Positions 45,645-55,296 of a DNA stretch of 64,000 bases are shown here, one piece after another. Origin of the DNA: JAVVSK01 sp036654235 (lineage in GTDB: Bacteria; Bacillota; Clostridia; Christensenellales; CAG-138). The stretch is from positions 62,001-126,000 of the forward strand of contig JAVVSK010000001.1 in the NCBI GenBank assembly GCA_036654235.1, given 5' to 3'. Within the stretch, counting starts at the first letter, position 1. Every line of letters begins with the position of its first letter. Position numbers and translations under genes: made by a program. Under the pieces are notes generated by a model that was given only the letters and a program-made list of their open reading frames with translations, was not told where the DNA came from and did no database searches.

Positions 45645-48600
45645 ATGAGCTTATATAGAGAGGTCGATACGACTCTCAACTTTGTTGACAGAGAAAAAAG
45701 CGTTCTTAAGTTTTGGAAAGAGAACGACGTTTTTAAAAAGAGCGTTGAGCTTAGAAAAGACGCTCCGTCGTTTACGTTTTTCGACGGACCGCCGACCGCT
45801 AACGGTAAGCCGCATATAGGTCATATTTTAACGCGAAGTATAAAGGATATAATCCCGCGATACCGTACGATGAAGGGCTATAATGTCCTAAGGAAGGCGG
45901 GATGGGATACGCATGGGCTTCCTGTTGAACTTGAAGTCGAAAAGGCGCTTGGACTCGACGGTAAAGAGCAAATAGAACAATATGGGGTTATGCCCTTTAT
46001 AGAAGAATGCAAAAAATCCGTTTGGAAATATCAGTCCGAATGGGAAAACATGAGCGAACGCGTTGGTTTTTGGGTCGATATGGATGATCCATATATAACT
46101 TATGACGATAACTATATAGAATCTGTTTGGTGGGCAATCAAAACGATAGCCGATAAGGGACTTCTATATAAGGGCTATAAAATAGTTCCTTATTGTCCGC
46201 GCTGCGGAACGGCGCTAAGCTCTCACGAAACGGCGCAAGGATATAAAGACGTTAAAGAAACCTCAATAATTGCGCGTTTTAAGGTAAAGGATAAAGACGC
46301 ATCGTTTCTCGCTTGGACTACTACACCTTGGACTCTTCCCTCGAACGTTGCCCTTTGCGTAAACGCAAAGGAAACCTATGTCTCTGTTCGTCTTGACGGC
46401 GAGGTTTTTATTTTAGCGGAAGCTCTCGTTAAAAGTGTTTTAGGCGAGAGTGCTGAGATATTTGAACGATTTAGCGGTGAATCTCTCGTAGGAACCGAAT
46501 ATGAACCTCTGTTCGATTTTACCGTGAACCATAGCGGGAAAAAGGCATGGCGCGTCGTAAGCGATGATTACGTTACTTTAAGCGAAGGAACGGGAATAGT
46601 TCATATCGCCCCAGCCTTTGGTGAGGACGATTCGCGGGTTGGTAAAAAATTTGACCTTCCCTTCGTTCAACTTGTAAACGAGCGTGGATTGATGGCGAAC
46701 GGAACGCCTTGGGACGGAGTTTTTGTTAAAGACGCGGATAAGCTAATAATGCGCGACCTAGAAGAATCGGGAAAGCTTTTTAAAAAAATTGAGTTTACTC
46801 ATAGCTATCCTTTCTGTTGGCGCTGTGATACTCCTCTTATCTATTACGCTCGCGAAAGCTGGTTTATAAAGATGACCGCCGTTAAAGATAAGCTTGTTGA
46901 GTTGAATAAGACGATAAATTGGATTCCGGAAAATATTCGTGACGGACGAATGGGAAACTTCCTAGAAAATATAATAGATTGGGGTATATCTCGCGAAAGA
47001 TACTGGGGAACGCCCCTCCCGGTTTGGTGCTGTGAGGATTGCGGAAATATGCGCGTTATCGGAAGCCGCGACGAACTCGCGAGTCTTGCCGGCGAAGAAT
47101 ATCGAAACGTTGAGCTTCATAAACCGTTTTTAGACCCAATAACGTTTAAATGCGATAAATGTGGCAAAACAATGCGCCGCGAAAAAGTGGTTATAGACTG
47201 TTGGTTCGATTCGGGCTCCATGCCTTTTGCTCAATGGCATTATCCGTTTGAAAATCAGGATAAATTTAAGATGCGTTATCCGGCTGACTTTATAAGCGAG
47301 GCAGTAGATCAAACGCGCGGTTGGTTCTATACTATGAGTGCGATAGCGACCTGTTTATTTGAAAAACCCGCCTTTAAAAACTGTGTAGTTTTAGGTTTGG
47401 TTCAGGATAAGGATGGGCAGAAAATGAGTAAGCACAAAGGAAACGTCATTGATCCTTGGACGGTTCTCGATAAACAGGGGGCAGATGCTGTTCGCTGGTA
47501 CTTTTATACAAATTCGAACCCTTGGATTCCAAACAGGTTTTCTGCCGATGCAATAAGCGAATCTCAACGTAAGTTCATGGGAACGCTTTGGAATACATAT
47601 GCATTCTATATCCTATACGCCGAGATAGATAAGTTTAATCCAAAGGAACATGAATTAATTCGCAAGAACCTCTCACCTATGGATAAATGGGTATTGTCAA
47701 GACTCCAATCCCTTGTTAAAAGTATAGACGCTAATCTAGATTCGTATAAGATAACGGAAGCGGGTCGTGAGCTGATAATATTCGTAGACGACCTTTCAAA
47801 CTGGTATGTCCGCCGCTGTCGCGCAAGATATTGGGTAAAAGATATGACACCCGATAAGGAAGCCGCTTACATGACCCTATATACTGTGCTTTTGACGCTT
47901 TCAAAGCTCATAGCACCGTTTACTCCGTTTATAGCAGAGTCAATATATCAAAACATAGCGCGCTCTGTAGACCCCGAGCTTCCGCTGAGCGTTCATCTTT
48001 GCGATTATCCGACTTATGATATGAGTTTCGTTGATACCGAACTTGCAACCAATATGGACAGCGTACTGGAAATTGTCGTTCTCGGTCGAAGCGCAAGAAA
48101 TACCGCGAATATAAAGAACAGACAGCCCGTAGGCAATATGTATATTCAAGGAATTGAGCTTCCGAAAATATATATAGACATAATAGCGGACGAACTAAAT
48201 GTTAAAAATATTAGCTTTACGAAAGATGCCTCGGCGTTTATATCGTACCGTGCAAAACCTCAGTTAAAAACTTTAGGGCCACGATATGGAAAGCTTTTAC
48301 CTAAAATAAACGCGTATTTGGCGCAGGAGGGCGTAGGTAACGATGTTGTTCGCGCGCATTCATTAGGGAAAAATTATGAGTTTACTTTGGCGGGCGAGTT
48401 GGTTTCTCTCTCGACCGATGATGTTTTAGTAGATACTATAAAGCGTGATGGCTTTGTTACGGAGAGCGGAAAGAACTTTTCCGTTGTTCTTTGTACCGAG
48501 CTTACCCCGAGTCTGATAGAGGAGGGCTTTGTCAGAGAGATAGTTTCAAAGGTGCAAACTATGCGAAAGGAAGCGGAATTTTTAGTTACCGACCATATCG

Positions 48601-48773
48601 TCCTTTGCTACAGGGATAACAGCCTGATAACGGATATTTTTGATAAATATGGAAAATCTATAGCTGCGGATACTCTTGCGGATACTTTGGTAAGTGGCGC
48701 GGTTGAGGGATACGTAAAGGAATGGGATATAAACGGCGAGCGCGTTATTTTTGGAGTAAAAAGAGTTGAATAA
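45645..48773 (+). CDS. ileS: Isoleucyl-tRNA synthetase, type 2
   Basis: 1042 residues from ATG 45645 (GGGGG 9 nt upstream); upstream in-frame codons fall within the T-box and are not protein. HIGH motif is NGKPHIGHILTRSIKD, KMSKS is KMSKHKGN; the editing (CP1) domain has the AWTTTPWTLPSN strand. Cys-rich ligands occur (CPRCG, CDKCGK). The length over 1000 and the C-terminal extension mark the eukaryote-like type 2 enzyme, a family known for lower mupirocin sensitivity. It charges tRNA-Ile. Regulated by the T-box. Confidence 0.97.
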   Translation: MSLYREVDTTLNFVDREKSVLKFWKENDVFKKSVELRKDAPSFTFFDGPPTANGKPHIGHILTRSIKDIIPRYRTMKGYNVLRKAGWDTHGLPVELEVEKALGLDGKEQIEQYGVMPFIEECKKSVWKYQSEWENMSERVGFWVDMDDPYITYDDNYIESVWWAIKTIADKGLLYKGYKIVPYCPRCGTALSSHETAQGYKDVKETSIIARFKVKDKDASFLAWTTTPWTLPSNVALCVNAKETYVSVRLDGEVFILAEALVKSVLGESAEIFERFSGESLVGTEYEPLFDFTVNHSGKKAWRVVSDDYVTLSEGTGIVHIAPAFGEDDSRVGKKFDLPFVQLVNERGLMANGTPWDGVFVKDADKLIMRDLEESGKLFKKIEFTHSYPFCWRCDTPLIYYARESWFIKMTAVKDKLVELNKTINWIPENIRDGRMGNFLENIIDWGISRERYWGTPLPVWCCEDCGNMRVIGSRDELASLAGEEYRNVELHKPFLDPITFKCDKCGKTMRREKVVIDCWFDSGSMPFAQWHYPFENQDKFKMRYPADFISEAVDQTRGWFYTMSAIATCLFEKPAFKNCVVLGLVQDKDGQKMSKHKGNVIDPWTVLDKQGADAVRWYFYTNSNPWIPNRFSADAISESQRKFMGTLWNTYAFYILYAEIDKFNPKEHELIRKNLSPMDKWVLSRLQSLVKSIDANLDSYKITEAGRELIIFVDDLSNWYVRRCRARYWVKDMTPDKEAAYMTLYTVLLTLSKLIAPFTPFIAESIYQNIARSVDPELPLSVHLCDYPTYDMSFVDTELATNMDSVLEIVVLGRSARNTANIKNRQPVGNMYIQGIELPKIYIDIIADELNVKNISFTKDASAFISYRAKPQLKTLGPRYGKLLPKINAYLAQEGVGNDVVRAHSLGKNYEFTLAGELVSLSTDDVLVDTIKRDGFVTESGKNFSVVLCTELTPSLIEEGFVREIVSKVQTMRKEAEFLVTDHIVLCYRDNSLITDIFDKYGKSIAADTLADTLVSGAVEGYVKEWDINGERVIFGVKRVE

Positions 48774-48791
48774 ACGTTAACCGGGCATAAT

Positions 48792-48834
48792 AAAAAAGCG
48801 AATAGCCTATGTATGTAACGGCTATTCGCTTTTT
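48792..48834 (+). terminator. Rho-independent terminator after ileS
   Basis: AGCGAATAGCC and GGCTATTCGCT form an 11-bp perfect stem with a 12-nt loop, followed by TTTTT. AAAAAA before the stem makes it symmetrical. Confidence 0.9.
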
Positions 48835-48859
48835 GCCGGATTAACAGATAGGGTATTTT

Positions 48860-49834
48860 ATGAATCATACGGATTTTTTTAAATCCATAAAGAGCGAAGT
48901 TAAGCGCGTATATTTTCTTCATGGAAACGAGGAATTTATTAAGGACGCTGCTTTTCTCGCGCTTAAACAAACCCTTGATGAATCAACCCGCGATATAAAT
49001 CTTACGACGCTTTCGACGGTAACCGCGGACGAGCTTATCGGCGCATGCGATGTATCGCCTTTTTTTGGCGATATGCGAATGATAGTAGCAAAGAACATAC
49101 CATCAGAAGATGATGGAAAAAAGATAGGCAACTATTTAAATAAGATTCCCGATACGACAATGCTTGTCTTTTTGATAAGGGGTGTTGCGGACGCAAAAAA
49201 GGGACTTGTAAAAAAGTTGAAGAATATTAATGCGGAGTTTTTATTTGACACTTTAACCGAGCGCGAGGCATCAAAATGGATAGTTCAGCATTCTGCTATG
49301 GCGCGATGTTCAATAAGTGCGGAAGATGCGCTTTTTATGTTGAGCCTCGTTGGTCGAGATATGGGGACTATAAATAACGAACTTTCAAAGCTTACGGCTT
49401 ATGTTAAATCAGGACTTATTACTAGAGAAACTATTTTAAAAATCGTTACTAGAAATATTGAAAGCCGAGTTTTTGCGCTTCTCGATTATTGCCTTGCAAA
49501 TAAGGTGGGAGAGGGGCTTCGTTCCCTTGACATATTAATAAAGGACGGCGAAAAGCCATTGAGTATAGCGGCTTTTATACAAAGCAGGCTTGAACTCATG
49601 CTAAAAGCGAGAGAATGCATCGATCTGGGACTGAAAACTGACGAGGCAAAGCTAAGGATCGGCGGTCATCCGTACGCGGCAGAGCAGGCGCTAAAGACGG
49701 CTAAGCGTATTGATAAAACAAAACTAACAACCGCTATTCTTGATTTTTCAAATATATCATATCTTCAGGTTAGTGGCAAAATGAAAGATCGGGACGCTTT
49801 AGAATCGGCAATAATAAAAAATTTTGCAATTTAG
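48860..49834 (+). CDS. holA: DNA polymerase III subunit delta
   Basis: 324 residues. The clamp-loader delta wrench: YFLHGNEEFIKDAAF at the N-terminus, GDMRMIVAKNIPS, LVFLIRGVADAKKGLVKKL and the C-terminal domain with HPYAAEQALKTAKR. It opens the beta clamp within the loader. The gene begins just after the ileS terminator; no strong Shine-Dalgarno sequence is obvious (GATAGGG). Confidence 0.93.
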   Translation: MNHTDFFKSIKSEVKRVYFLHGNEEFIKDAAFLALKQTLDESTRDINLTTLSTVTADELIGACDVSPFFGDMRMIVAKNIPSEDDGKKIGNYLNKIPDTTMLVFLIRGVADAKKGLVKKLKNINAEFLFDTLTEREASKWIVQHSAMARCSISAEDALFMLSLVGRDMGTINNELSKLTAYVKSGLITRETILKIVTRNIESRVFALLDYCLANKVGEGLRSLDILIKDGEKPLSIAAFIQSRLELMLKARECIDLGLKTDEAKLRIGGHPYAAEQALKTAKRIDKTKLTTAILDFSNISYLQVSGKMKDRDALESAIIKNFAI

Positions 49835-49922
49835 CGTTTAATGTGCTATTATGAAACGTGATTCTTGTTAACTTATGTTGGCAGATGTCAAAAGATGCGA
49901 TTTTCATGAAAGGCGGTATACC

Positions 49923-50384
49923 ATGCCTGATTATAGACTACCATGTATGCTTGAGCGAGACACAGTTTCCTTGGGAAGGAAAATTGGCGCCCTGCTTTTT
50001 CCGGGTGCGTTTATCGCGCTTTATGGTGAACTCGGCTCGGGAAAAACTACTTTTGTTAAATCTATCGCATCCGGTATGGGCATTGAAAATATCGTAAGCC
50101 CTACATATACGTATGTGATGGAGTACGAACATGAGCCTTTATCGCTATATCATTTTGATGCGTACCGTATAAACGATTGCAGTGAACTTTTGGAGATTGG
50201 TTATTTGGATTATTGCTATAAAAACGGAGTTTTGATAATGGAATGGGCGGATAGAATCTCGTCGGCTTTACCGCGGGAGCGCCTTGATATTCAAATAATG
50301 GGTAGCGGAAGACAGTATCGAACTATGATTTTTACGCCGCATGGATCAGAATATACTGATATATTAAAGGAGACGGTAATATGA
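49923..50384 (+). CDS. tsaE: tRNA t6A biosynthesis ATPase TsaE
   Basis: 153 residues from ATG 49923 with AGGCGG upstream; earlier in-frame starts lie before this site. P-loop GELGSGKTTFVK, SPTYTYVMEY, and LYHFDAYRI are TsaE signatures, as is ELLEIGYLDY. TsaE drives the TsaB-TsaD complex that transfers threonylcarbamoyl to A37 of tRNA. The stop overlaps the tsaB start. Confidence 0.95.
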   Translation: MPDYRLPCMLERDTVSLGRKIGALLFPGAFIALYGELGSGKTTFVKSIASGMGIENIVSPTYTYVMEYEHEPLSLYHFDAYRINDCSELLEIGYLDYCYKNGVLIMEWADRISSALPRERLDIQIMGSGRQYRTMIFTPHGSEYTDILKETVI

Positions 50385-51043
50385 GCTTAACGCTTGCGCT
50401 TTCCACTTCACAAAGTACGGCGAGCGTAGCCCTGCTTAAAGACGGAGTTGTTCTTAATGAATTTTTTACGGAAAAGGGCGTTTCTTACTCGGAAGGGCTT
50501 CTTATGGTTGTGGACAAACTTATGTACGCTTCTAATACAAATATTTCCGATATAGATTTTTTCGCCGTAGACGTGGGTCCCGGATCTTTTACAGGGGTAC
50601 GAATTGGGGTTACCGTGATAAATGCATTTGCGCACGTTTTTTCGAAGCCGGCTATCGAAGTTTCATCGCTATATGGGCTTAGGTTTATAAGGAAAGATTA
50701 CCCAATACTTTGTTCAATTATAGATGCGAGGAACGGCAACGCATATGCCGCTCTTTATCGTCATGGCAGCGCTTTAATAGAGCCATCTGCCGTTGTTGTA
50801 GAGGATTTTTTGCGAAGAATGCCTAAGGGTACTCTTTTCGTTGGGGACGGAGCAAAAATATATCGCGAAAGAATATTTGATCTTGTGCATGAGCCGCGTT
50901 TTATGCGCGAACATATAAATGTACTAAAGGCGAGTTTTATAGGTCTTGCGGCATTTGAAAAACAAAAGTGCGAGGAATTTACCATTATGGCTGTTCCTAT
51001 GTATCTTCGCTCATCTCAAGCGGAGAGAATGAAAAATGTTTGA
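50381..51043 (+). CDS. tsaB: tRNA t6A biosynthesis protein TsaB
   Basis: 220 residues. ASKHA-fold dimerisation partner of TsaD: LALSTSQSTASVALLKDG, then YSEGLLMVVDKLM and VDVGPGSFTGVRIGV. It is overlapped by tsaE (4 nt) and rimI (8 nt). TsaD itself is not in the window. Confidence 0.95.
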   Translation: MSLTLALSTSQSTASVALLKDGVVLNEFFTEKGVSYSEGLLMVVDKLMYASNTNISDIDFFAVDVGPGSFTGVRIGVTVINAFAHVFSKPAIEVSSLYGLRFIRKDYPILCSIIDARNGNAYAALYRHGSALIEPSAVVVEDFLRRMPKGTLFVGDGAKIYRERIFDLVHEPRFMREHINVLKASFIGLAAFEKQKCEEFTIMAVPMYLRSSQAERMKNV

Positions 51044-51479
51044 CGCTAAGTTCCGCGAGATGCAAAAGAAAGATCTTGATAAGATCTTCGAGATTGAACA
51101 CCGTTCTTTTATAACTCCCTGGTCTTACAACTCATTGAAGTCCGAATTTAAAAACAAGCTTGCTTTTTATGGGGTAGCTGAAACTGATACCTCCGTAGTA
51201 GCATATGCGGGTATGTGGATGATATTCGACGAGGCGCATATAACTAACGTTGCGGTTGAGCCGGAGGCGCGCGGAATCGGAATTGGTAAGGATCTTATGC
51301 GCTTTATGATGGACAATGCGAGATTAAAAGGCGCTTCTAAAATGACGCTTGAGGTGCGCGAAAAAAACTTTGTTGCACAAAATATGTATTCTTCTCTTGG
51401 TTTTATAAAAGAGGGTACAAGAAAGCGTTATTATACTGATACCGGCGAGGATGCCTATATTCTTTGGGTAAAATTGTGA
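51036..51479 (+). CDS. rimI: Ribosomal-protein S18 N-alanine acetyltransferase RimI
   Basis: 147 residues, a single GNAT domain. EHRSFITPWSYNSLKSEF, NVAVEPEARGIGIGKDLM (acetyl-CoA loop) and LEVREKNFVAQNMYSSLGF are standard RimI. tsaE-tsaB-rimI order is usual. The activity on S18 is inferred from the family. Confidence 0.93.
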   Translation: MFDAKFREMQKKDLDKIFEIEHRSFITPWSYNSLKSEFKNKLAFYGVAETDTSVVAYAGMWMIFDEAHITNVAVEPEARGIGIGKDLMRFMMDNARLKGASKMTLEVREKNFVAQNMYSSLGFIKEGTRKRYYTDTGEDAYILWVKL

Positions 51480-51485
51480 GGATTG

Positions 51486-52250
51486 ATGAAAATTTTTCGT
51501 GTATTTTTAATAATAATTGGTATTTTTTTTATAGCGGATACGATTTTTGCTTTAACCGTATCGTCCGTAAATCTTGGCGTTCTTATGCCGGGGATAATCG
51601 GTGCACCGCTTTTGATTTTAGGCATTTTTTTCATACCTATTTGTGCGTTTTTTGGATCATGCGTTTTTGGCTCTATAATAAAATGGGGTATGATAGTTGT
51701 ATATGCCGCCTTTTTTGCTTTGTTCGCGACGACTACGATTCTTACGGTTTCAGCTGCAAGTAAAAAACCAAACGAAAATGCGGACGCTTTAATCGTTCTT
51801 GGCGCAGGGCTTCATGGTGACGTTATAACCCTTACACTTAAATATCGTCTCGACGCTGCGTTTTCATACCTTGTTGAGAATCCGAATACCGTTTGTATAG
51901 TTAGCGGCGGTAAAAACGGCGGTGAAACAGTTACCGAGGCATTTGCTATGAAAAAATATCTAGTTTCTCTCGGCATATTGGAAGAGCGTATAATTGAGGA
52001 GGGCGAATCGACGAGCACCTTCGAGAATTTTACTTTTTCAAACACGATAATAAAGGCAAAATTTGGCGAAAACGCAAGCACCGTATTTGTCAGTACGAAT
52101 TTTCACGTTTATCGTGCGGCTCTCGTTGCAAAATCTATGGGCTTGAATATTAGCTCTCTTTCGTCGGATAACGTTTGGTTTATAGCTCCTAACGATTACC
52201 TACGTGAGTGCGCTGCTATAACGGAATACTGGATGACCGGGAAAGTCTGA
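51486..52250 (+). CDS. YdcF/SanA-like DUF218 membrane protein
   Basis: 254 residues from ATG 51486. Three N-terminal membrane helices (about 4-20, 30-50 and 60-82) precede a DUF218 domain with ADALIVLGAGLHGD, VCIVSGGKNGGETVTEA, EEGESTSTFENFTFS and VFVSTNFHVYRA. Such proteins are linked to cell-envelope barrier function and vancomycin sensitivity in other bacteria; the reaction is unknown. Last gene of the holA-tsaE-tsaB-rimI run, 6 nt after rimI. Confidence 0.82.
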   Translation: MKIFRVFLIIIGIFFIADTIFALTVSSVNLGVLMPGIIGAPLLILGIFFIPICAFFGSCVFGSIIKWGMIVVYAAFFALFATTTILTVSAASKKPNENADALIVLGAGLHGDVITLTLKYRLDAAFSYLVENPNTVCIVSGGKNGGETVTEAFAMKKYLVSLGILEERIIEEGESTSTFENFTFSNTIIKAKFGENASTVFVSTNFHVYRAALVAKSMGLNISSLSSDNVWFIAPNDYLRECAAITEYWMTGKV

Positions 52251-52481
52251 TAAATAGGCTAAGCTAAAATGGAGACGGAGCAGAACTAATTGATAATAAT
52301 GTTGTTTTACTAGACTGTATTGATACCTACCTAATATAAGATGTATTAAAGATTTTTAGGCATCTGAACTCAATATAAAAGCCGAGTATTGATGAAAAAA
52401 TATTTATCATTATATCAGGGTCGCCTTGCTTTTTAAGCCGTTTCTCATGCAAACCAATATAAAAATTATTGGATTTTGAAG

Positions 52482-52510
52482 TTGACAAGGCTGTTTTTTT
52501 ATTATAGAAT
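52482..52510 (+). promoter_or_regulatory. Promoter of guaB
   Basis: Perfect TTGACA (52482-52487), 17-nt spacer, TAGAAT (52505-52510). The 52251-52481 stretch upstream shows no riboswitch or ORF I can support. Confidence 0.75.
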
Positions 52511-52540
52511 AGTCGAAATTTATTGAATTGAGGAAATCAT

Positions 52541-53995
52541 ATGTGTGAAAAAATTGTGATGGAGGGCTTAACATTTGATGACGTTTTGCTTTTGCCTCAG
52601 GAATCGTTCGTAATTCCTTCACATGTTAATTTAGAAACAAGATTAACTAAAACTATAAAATTAAATATCCCTATAGTGAGTGCTGCGATGGATACTGTAA
52701 CTGAGGCGCGAATGGCAATCGCTATGGCGCGTCAGGGAGGTATCGGCATTATACATAAAAACATGACGATAGAACAACAGGCGTTTGATGTGGACAAGGT
52801 AAAGCGTTCGGAAAACGGCGTTATTGTTGATCCATTTTATCTTTCACCGGAACATAAAATTTCGGACGCTCTCGAGCTTATGTCGCGCTATAAAATTTCC
52901 GGTGTGCCAATAACTGTAAACGGAAAACTTGTAGGTCTTTTAACTAACCGCGATCTTAGGTTTATAACGGATACGAGTTTACCCGTAACCGTTCATATGA
53001 CGAGCAAAAACTTGATAACGGCACCGGTCGGCGTTACTATGGACGAAGCAAAGGAAATTCTTTGTAAACACAGAATAGAGAAACTACCCATAGTTGATGA
53101 GAACTTCAATTTAAAAGGGCTTATAACGATAAAAGATATAGAAAAAGCAATACAATATCCGAATTCGGCTAAGGATCATCGCGGAAGGCTGGTCGTCGGC
53201 GCGGCGGTTGGCGTTTCTCATGATTTTATGGAACGTGCGGAAGAGCTTATTAAGGCTAAGGTTGATGTTTTAGCTATAGATACCGCCCATGGACATAGTA
53301 TTGGCGTTTTAAACGCGGTAAAAGCTATAAAAGCGAAACATCCGAATGTTCAGGTAATAGCCGGTAACGTTGCGACGTATGAAGGAACCGAAGCTTTAAT
53401 TGATGCCGGAGCAGACTGCGTTAAGGTCGGAATGGGTCCCGGGAGTATTTGTACAACTCGCGTTATAGCGGGTATAGGCGTTCCTCAAATTACGGCTATT
53501 ATGGAATGCAGTCGCGCCGCTTTAAAACACGATATTCCGATAATAGGCGACGGTGGAGTTAAATATTCGGGCGATATAACGAAGGCGATAGCCGCTGGGG
53601 CGAATTGCGTTATGTTGGGAAGTTTATTAGCGGGGACGGACGAGAGCCCGGGAGAGACGGAACTATATCAGGGCAGAAGATTTAAGGTATATCGCGGAAT
53701 GGGATCAATTGGCGCTATGGAAAAGGGTAGTAAAGACAGATATTTTCAGGAGGACGAAAAGAAGCTTGTTCCTGAGGGAGTTGAAGGACGGGTTCCGTAT
53801 AAGGGAATGCTTGAAGAAACGGTATTCCAGCTTTGTGGTGGACTTCGTAGTGGAATGGGCTATTGCGGTGCCGAAACTATTGATAAGTTGCGCGAAACCG
53901 CTAAATTTATAAAGATAACCGGCGCAGGTTTAATCGAAAACCATCCTCATGATGTTTATATAACAAAGGAAGCACCGAATTATTCGGTGAGTTGA
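52541..53995 (+). CDS. guaB: IMP dehydrogenase
   Basis: 484 residues. Oxidises IMP to XMP with NAD, the committed step of GMP synthesis. TIM barrel with an inserted pair of CBS domains (about 95-215); the catalytic Cys is in GPGSICTTRV; the flap has EGVEGRVPYKG. GAGGAAATC precedes the ATG. It has its own promoter and terminator, so it is a single-gene unit. Confidence 0.97.
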   Translation: MCEKIVMEGLTFDDVLLLPQESFVIPSHVNLETRLTKTIKLNIPIVSAAMDTVTEARMAIAMARQGGIGIIHKNMTIEQQAFDVDKVKRSENGVIVDPFYLSPEHKISDALELMSRYKISGVPITVNGKLVGLLTNRDLRFITDTSLPVTVHMTSKNLITAPVGVTMDEAKEILCKHRIEKLPIVDENFNLKGLITIKDIEKAIQYPNSAKDHRGRLVVGAAVGVSHDFMERAEELIKAKVDVLAIDTAHGHSIGVLNAVKAIKAKHPNVQVIAGNVATYEGTEALIDAGADCVKVGMGPGSICTTRVIAGIGVPQITAIMECSRAALKHDIPIIGDGGVKYSGDITKAIAAGANCVMLGSLLAGTDESPGETELYQGRRFKVYRGMGSIGAMEKGSKDRYFQEDEKKLVPEGVEGRVPYKGMLEETVFQLCGGLRSGMGYCGAETIDKLRETAKFIKITGAGLIENHPHDVYITKEAPNYSVS

Positions 53996-54022
53996 CCATA
54001 AACTTTAGTTTTGATAAATTAA

Positions 54023-54059
54023 CGACCCGCCCAACTAAAAAAAATGGCGGGTCGTTTTT
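54023..54059 (+). terminator. Rho-independent terminator after guaB
   Basis: CGACCCGCC and GGCGGGTCG form a 9-bp stem, followed by TTTTT. The loop is A-rich. Confidence 0.9.
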
Positions 54060-54093
54060 GTTAAACTTATTATTTTATAAGATTTTATTGTCT

Positions 54094-55296
54094 TTATAGA
54101 TCAAGGTAATCGGAAATAGCCGTAAGCGCCTTAGGAAGAGCTTCGCTTTCGATTCCATACTCAATCTTTGTTTCGCTTGTGGTTACAATGAGAGGACATA
54201 TCCCAACGCGACTTAGAACGGAAAACAGCGGCGCGGCAACGCCGTGCCTAAGCTCCATACCGACACCCTCGACGGTTAGCTTTGCAATGTTTTCAATGCA
54301 TATTACGTCAAGATGAAAGAGTTCCTTTATATCGCTGAGCGCATCTAAAGCGGCATACGCCTGTTTTTGATGCACTGTGAATGAAAGAGAACGAGGCATG
54401 TTTAAGCTAATCATGTCAACAAATATGCATTGTTTTGCGACGGCTTCAAAAATATCGGCGATAGCCGTTATGTTTGGAAGATCGTTTATCGTTATAAGCG
54501 CCTGATCGTCGTTTATATATATATTCGACGCAACATCGTGGTCAAGCACAATGTCCTGCATATTGTAAAGTCCGGGTTGCTTTTCAAGTAAAAATTTTGC
54601 AGCGCGCAGCGCGCCCTCAGCAAAGACCTGTTTTGAATATGCTCTATGATTAAGTTCAAAAACTTCATCGCGACCTATGAACATAACTTCGTGTTCACCG
54701 ACGAGGGTTCCGCCACGTACAGAATGGAAGCCTATTTCGTTAGGTTTCCTTCTCTCCGTCTTCGTATATCTTCCGAAAACGAAGGTGCGTTCATCTGGAA
54801 ATTGAGACGCTATAGCGTTTCCGAGCATTAGGGCGGTTCCGCTGGGAGCATCCACCTTTAAATGATGGTGCTTTTCGATTATCTCAGCTTCAAAGTCCCC
54901 GCCCAATGTTGCGGCGGCTTTTTTTACTAGGTTAAGCTGAAGATTTACTCCGAGAGACATGTTCCCGCTTTCAAATATGGGTATATAGGGCGCGTAGCTG
55001 TCTATAAATTCGCGCTCTTTCTCCATTAAGCCAGTAGTCCCTATTAAGGCACATATTTCGCGTTTGCGGCAAAAGGGCAAAATTTCATAAATTCCTTCGG
55101 GGCGGGAAAAGTCAATCACAATGTCTGCGGTTTCTTTTATATCGTTAAAGTTCGTATATGTAGGAATAGGTGAACTTTCGCAAGGCATAGCATCAACTCC
55201 GGCGACGACGCAAAATTCGCTCTTTTTTTGATTTACTAGATCGAAGAGCGTCTGTCCCATCTTTCCGCTAAAGCCGCAGATTATGATTTTTATCAT
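54094..55296 (-). CDS. dapB: Dihydrodipicolinate reductase fused to tandem ACT domains
   Basis: 400 residues, compared with about 250-270 for normal DapB. Residues 1-252 are a complete enzyme: NAD(P) loop GFSGKMGQ, DFSRPEG, GTTG, and the catalytic HHHLKVDAPSGTA at 143-155. It reduces dihydrodipicolinate to tetrahydrodipicolinate. Residues about 265-400 are two ACT domains of aspartokinase type: LITINDLPNITAIADIFEAV, FVDMISLN, FTV, then KLTVEGVGMELRHGVAAPLF and TTSETKIEY. There is no stop between the two parts. The ACT pair may bind an aspartate-family amino acid and regulate the reductase. Overlaps dapA by 4 nt. The fusion is clear; the ligand is inference. Confidence 0.92.
   Translation of the reverse strand: MIKIIICGFSGKMGQTLFDLVNQKKSEFCVVAGVDAMPCESSPIPTYTNFNDIKETADIVIDFSRPEGIYEILPFCRKREICALIGTTGLMEKEREFIDSYAPYIPIFESGNMSLGVNLQLNLVKKAAATLGGDFEAEIIEKHHHLKVDAPSGTALMLGNAIASQFPDERTFVFGRYTKTERRKPNEIGFHSVRGGTLVGEHEVMFIGRDEVFELNHRAYSKQVFAEGALRAAKFLLEKQPGLYNMQDIVLDHDVASNIYINDDQALITINDLPNITAIADIFEAVAKQCIFVDMISLNMPRSLSFTVHQKQAYAALDALSDIKELFHLDVICIENIAKLTVEGVGMELRHGVAAPLFSVLSRVGICPLIVTTSETKIEYGIESEALPKALTAISDYLDL

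Noticed and set aside
52251..52540. Purine riboswitch before guaB
   Set aside because: I find no conserved purine-aptamer core, and the promoter lies only about 30 nt before the start codon.
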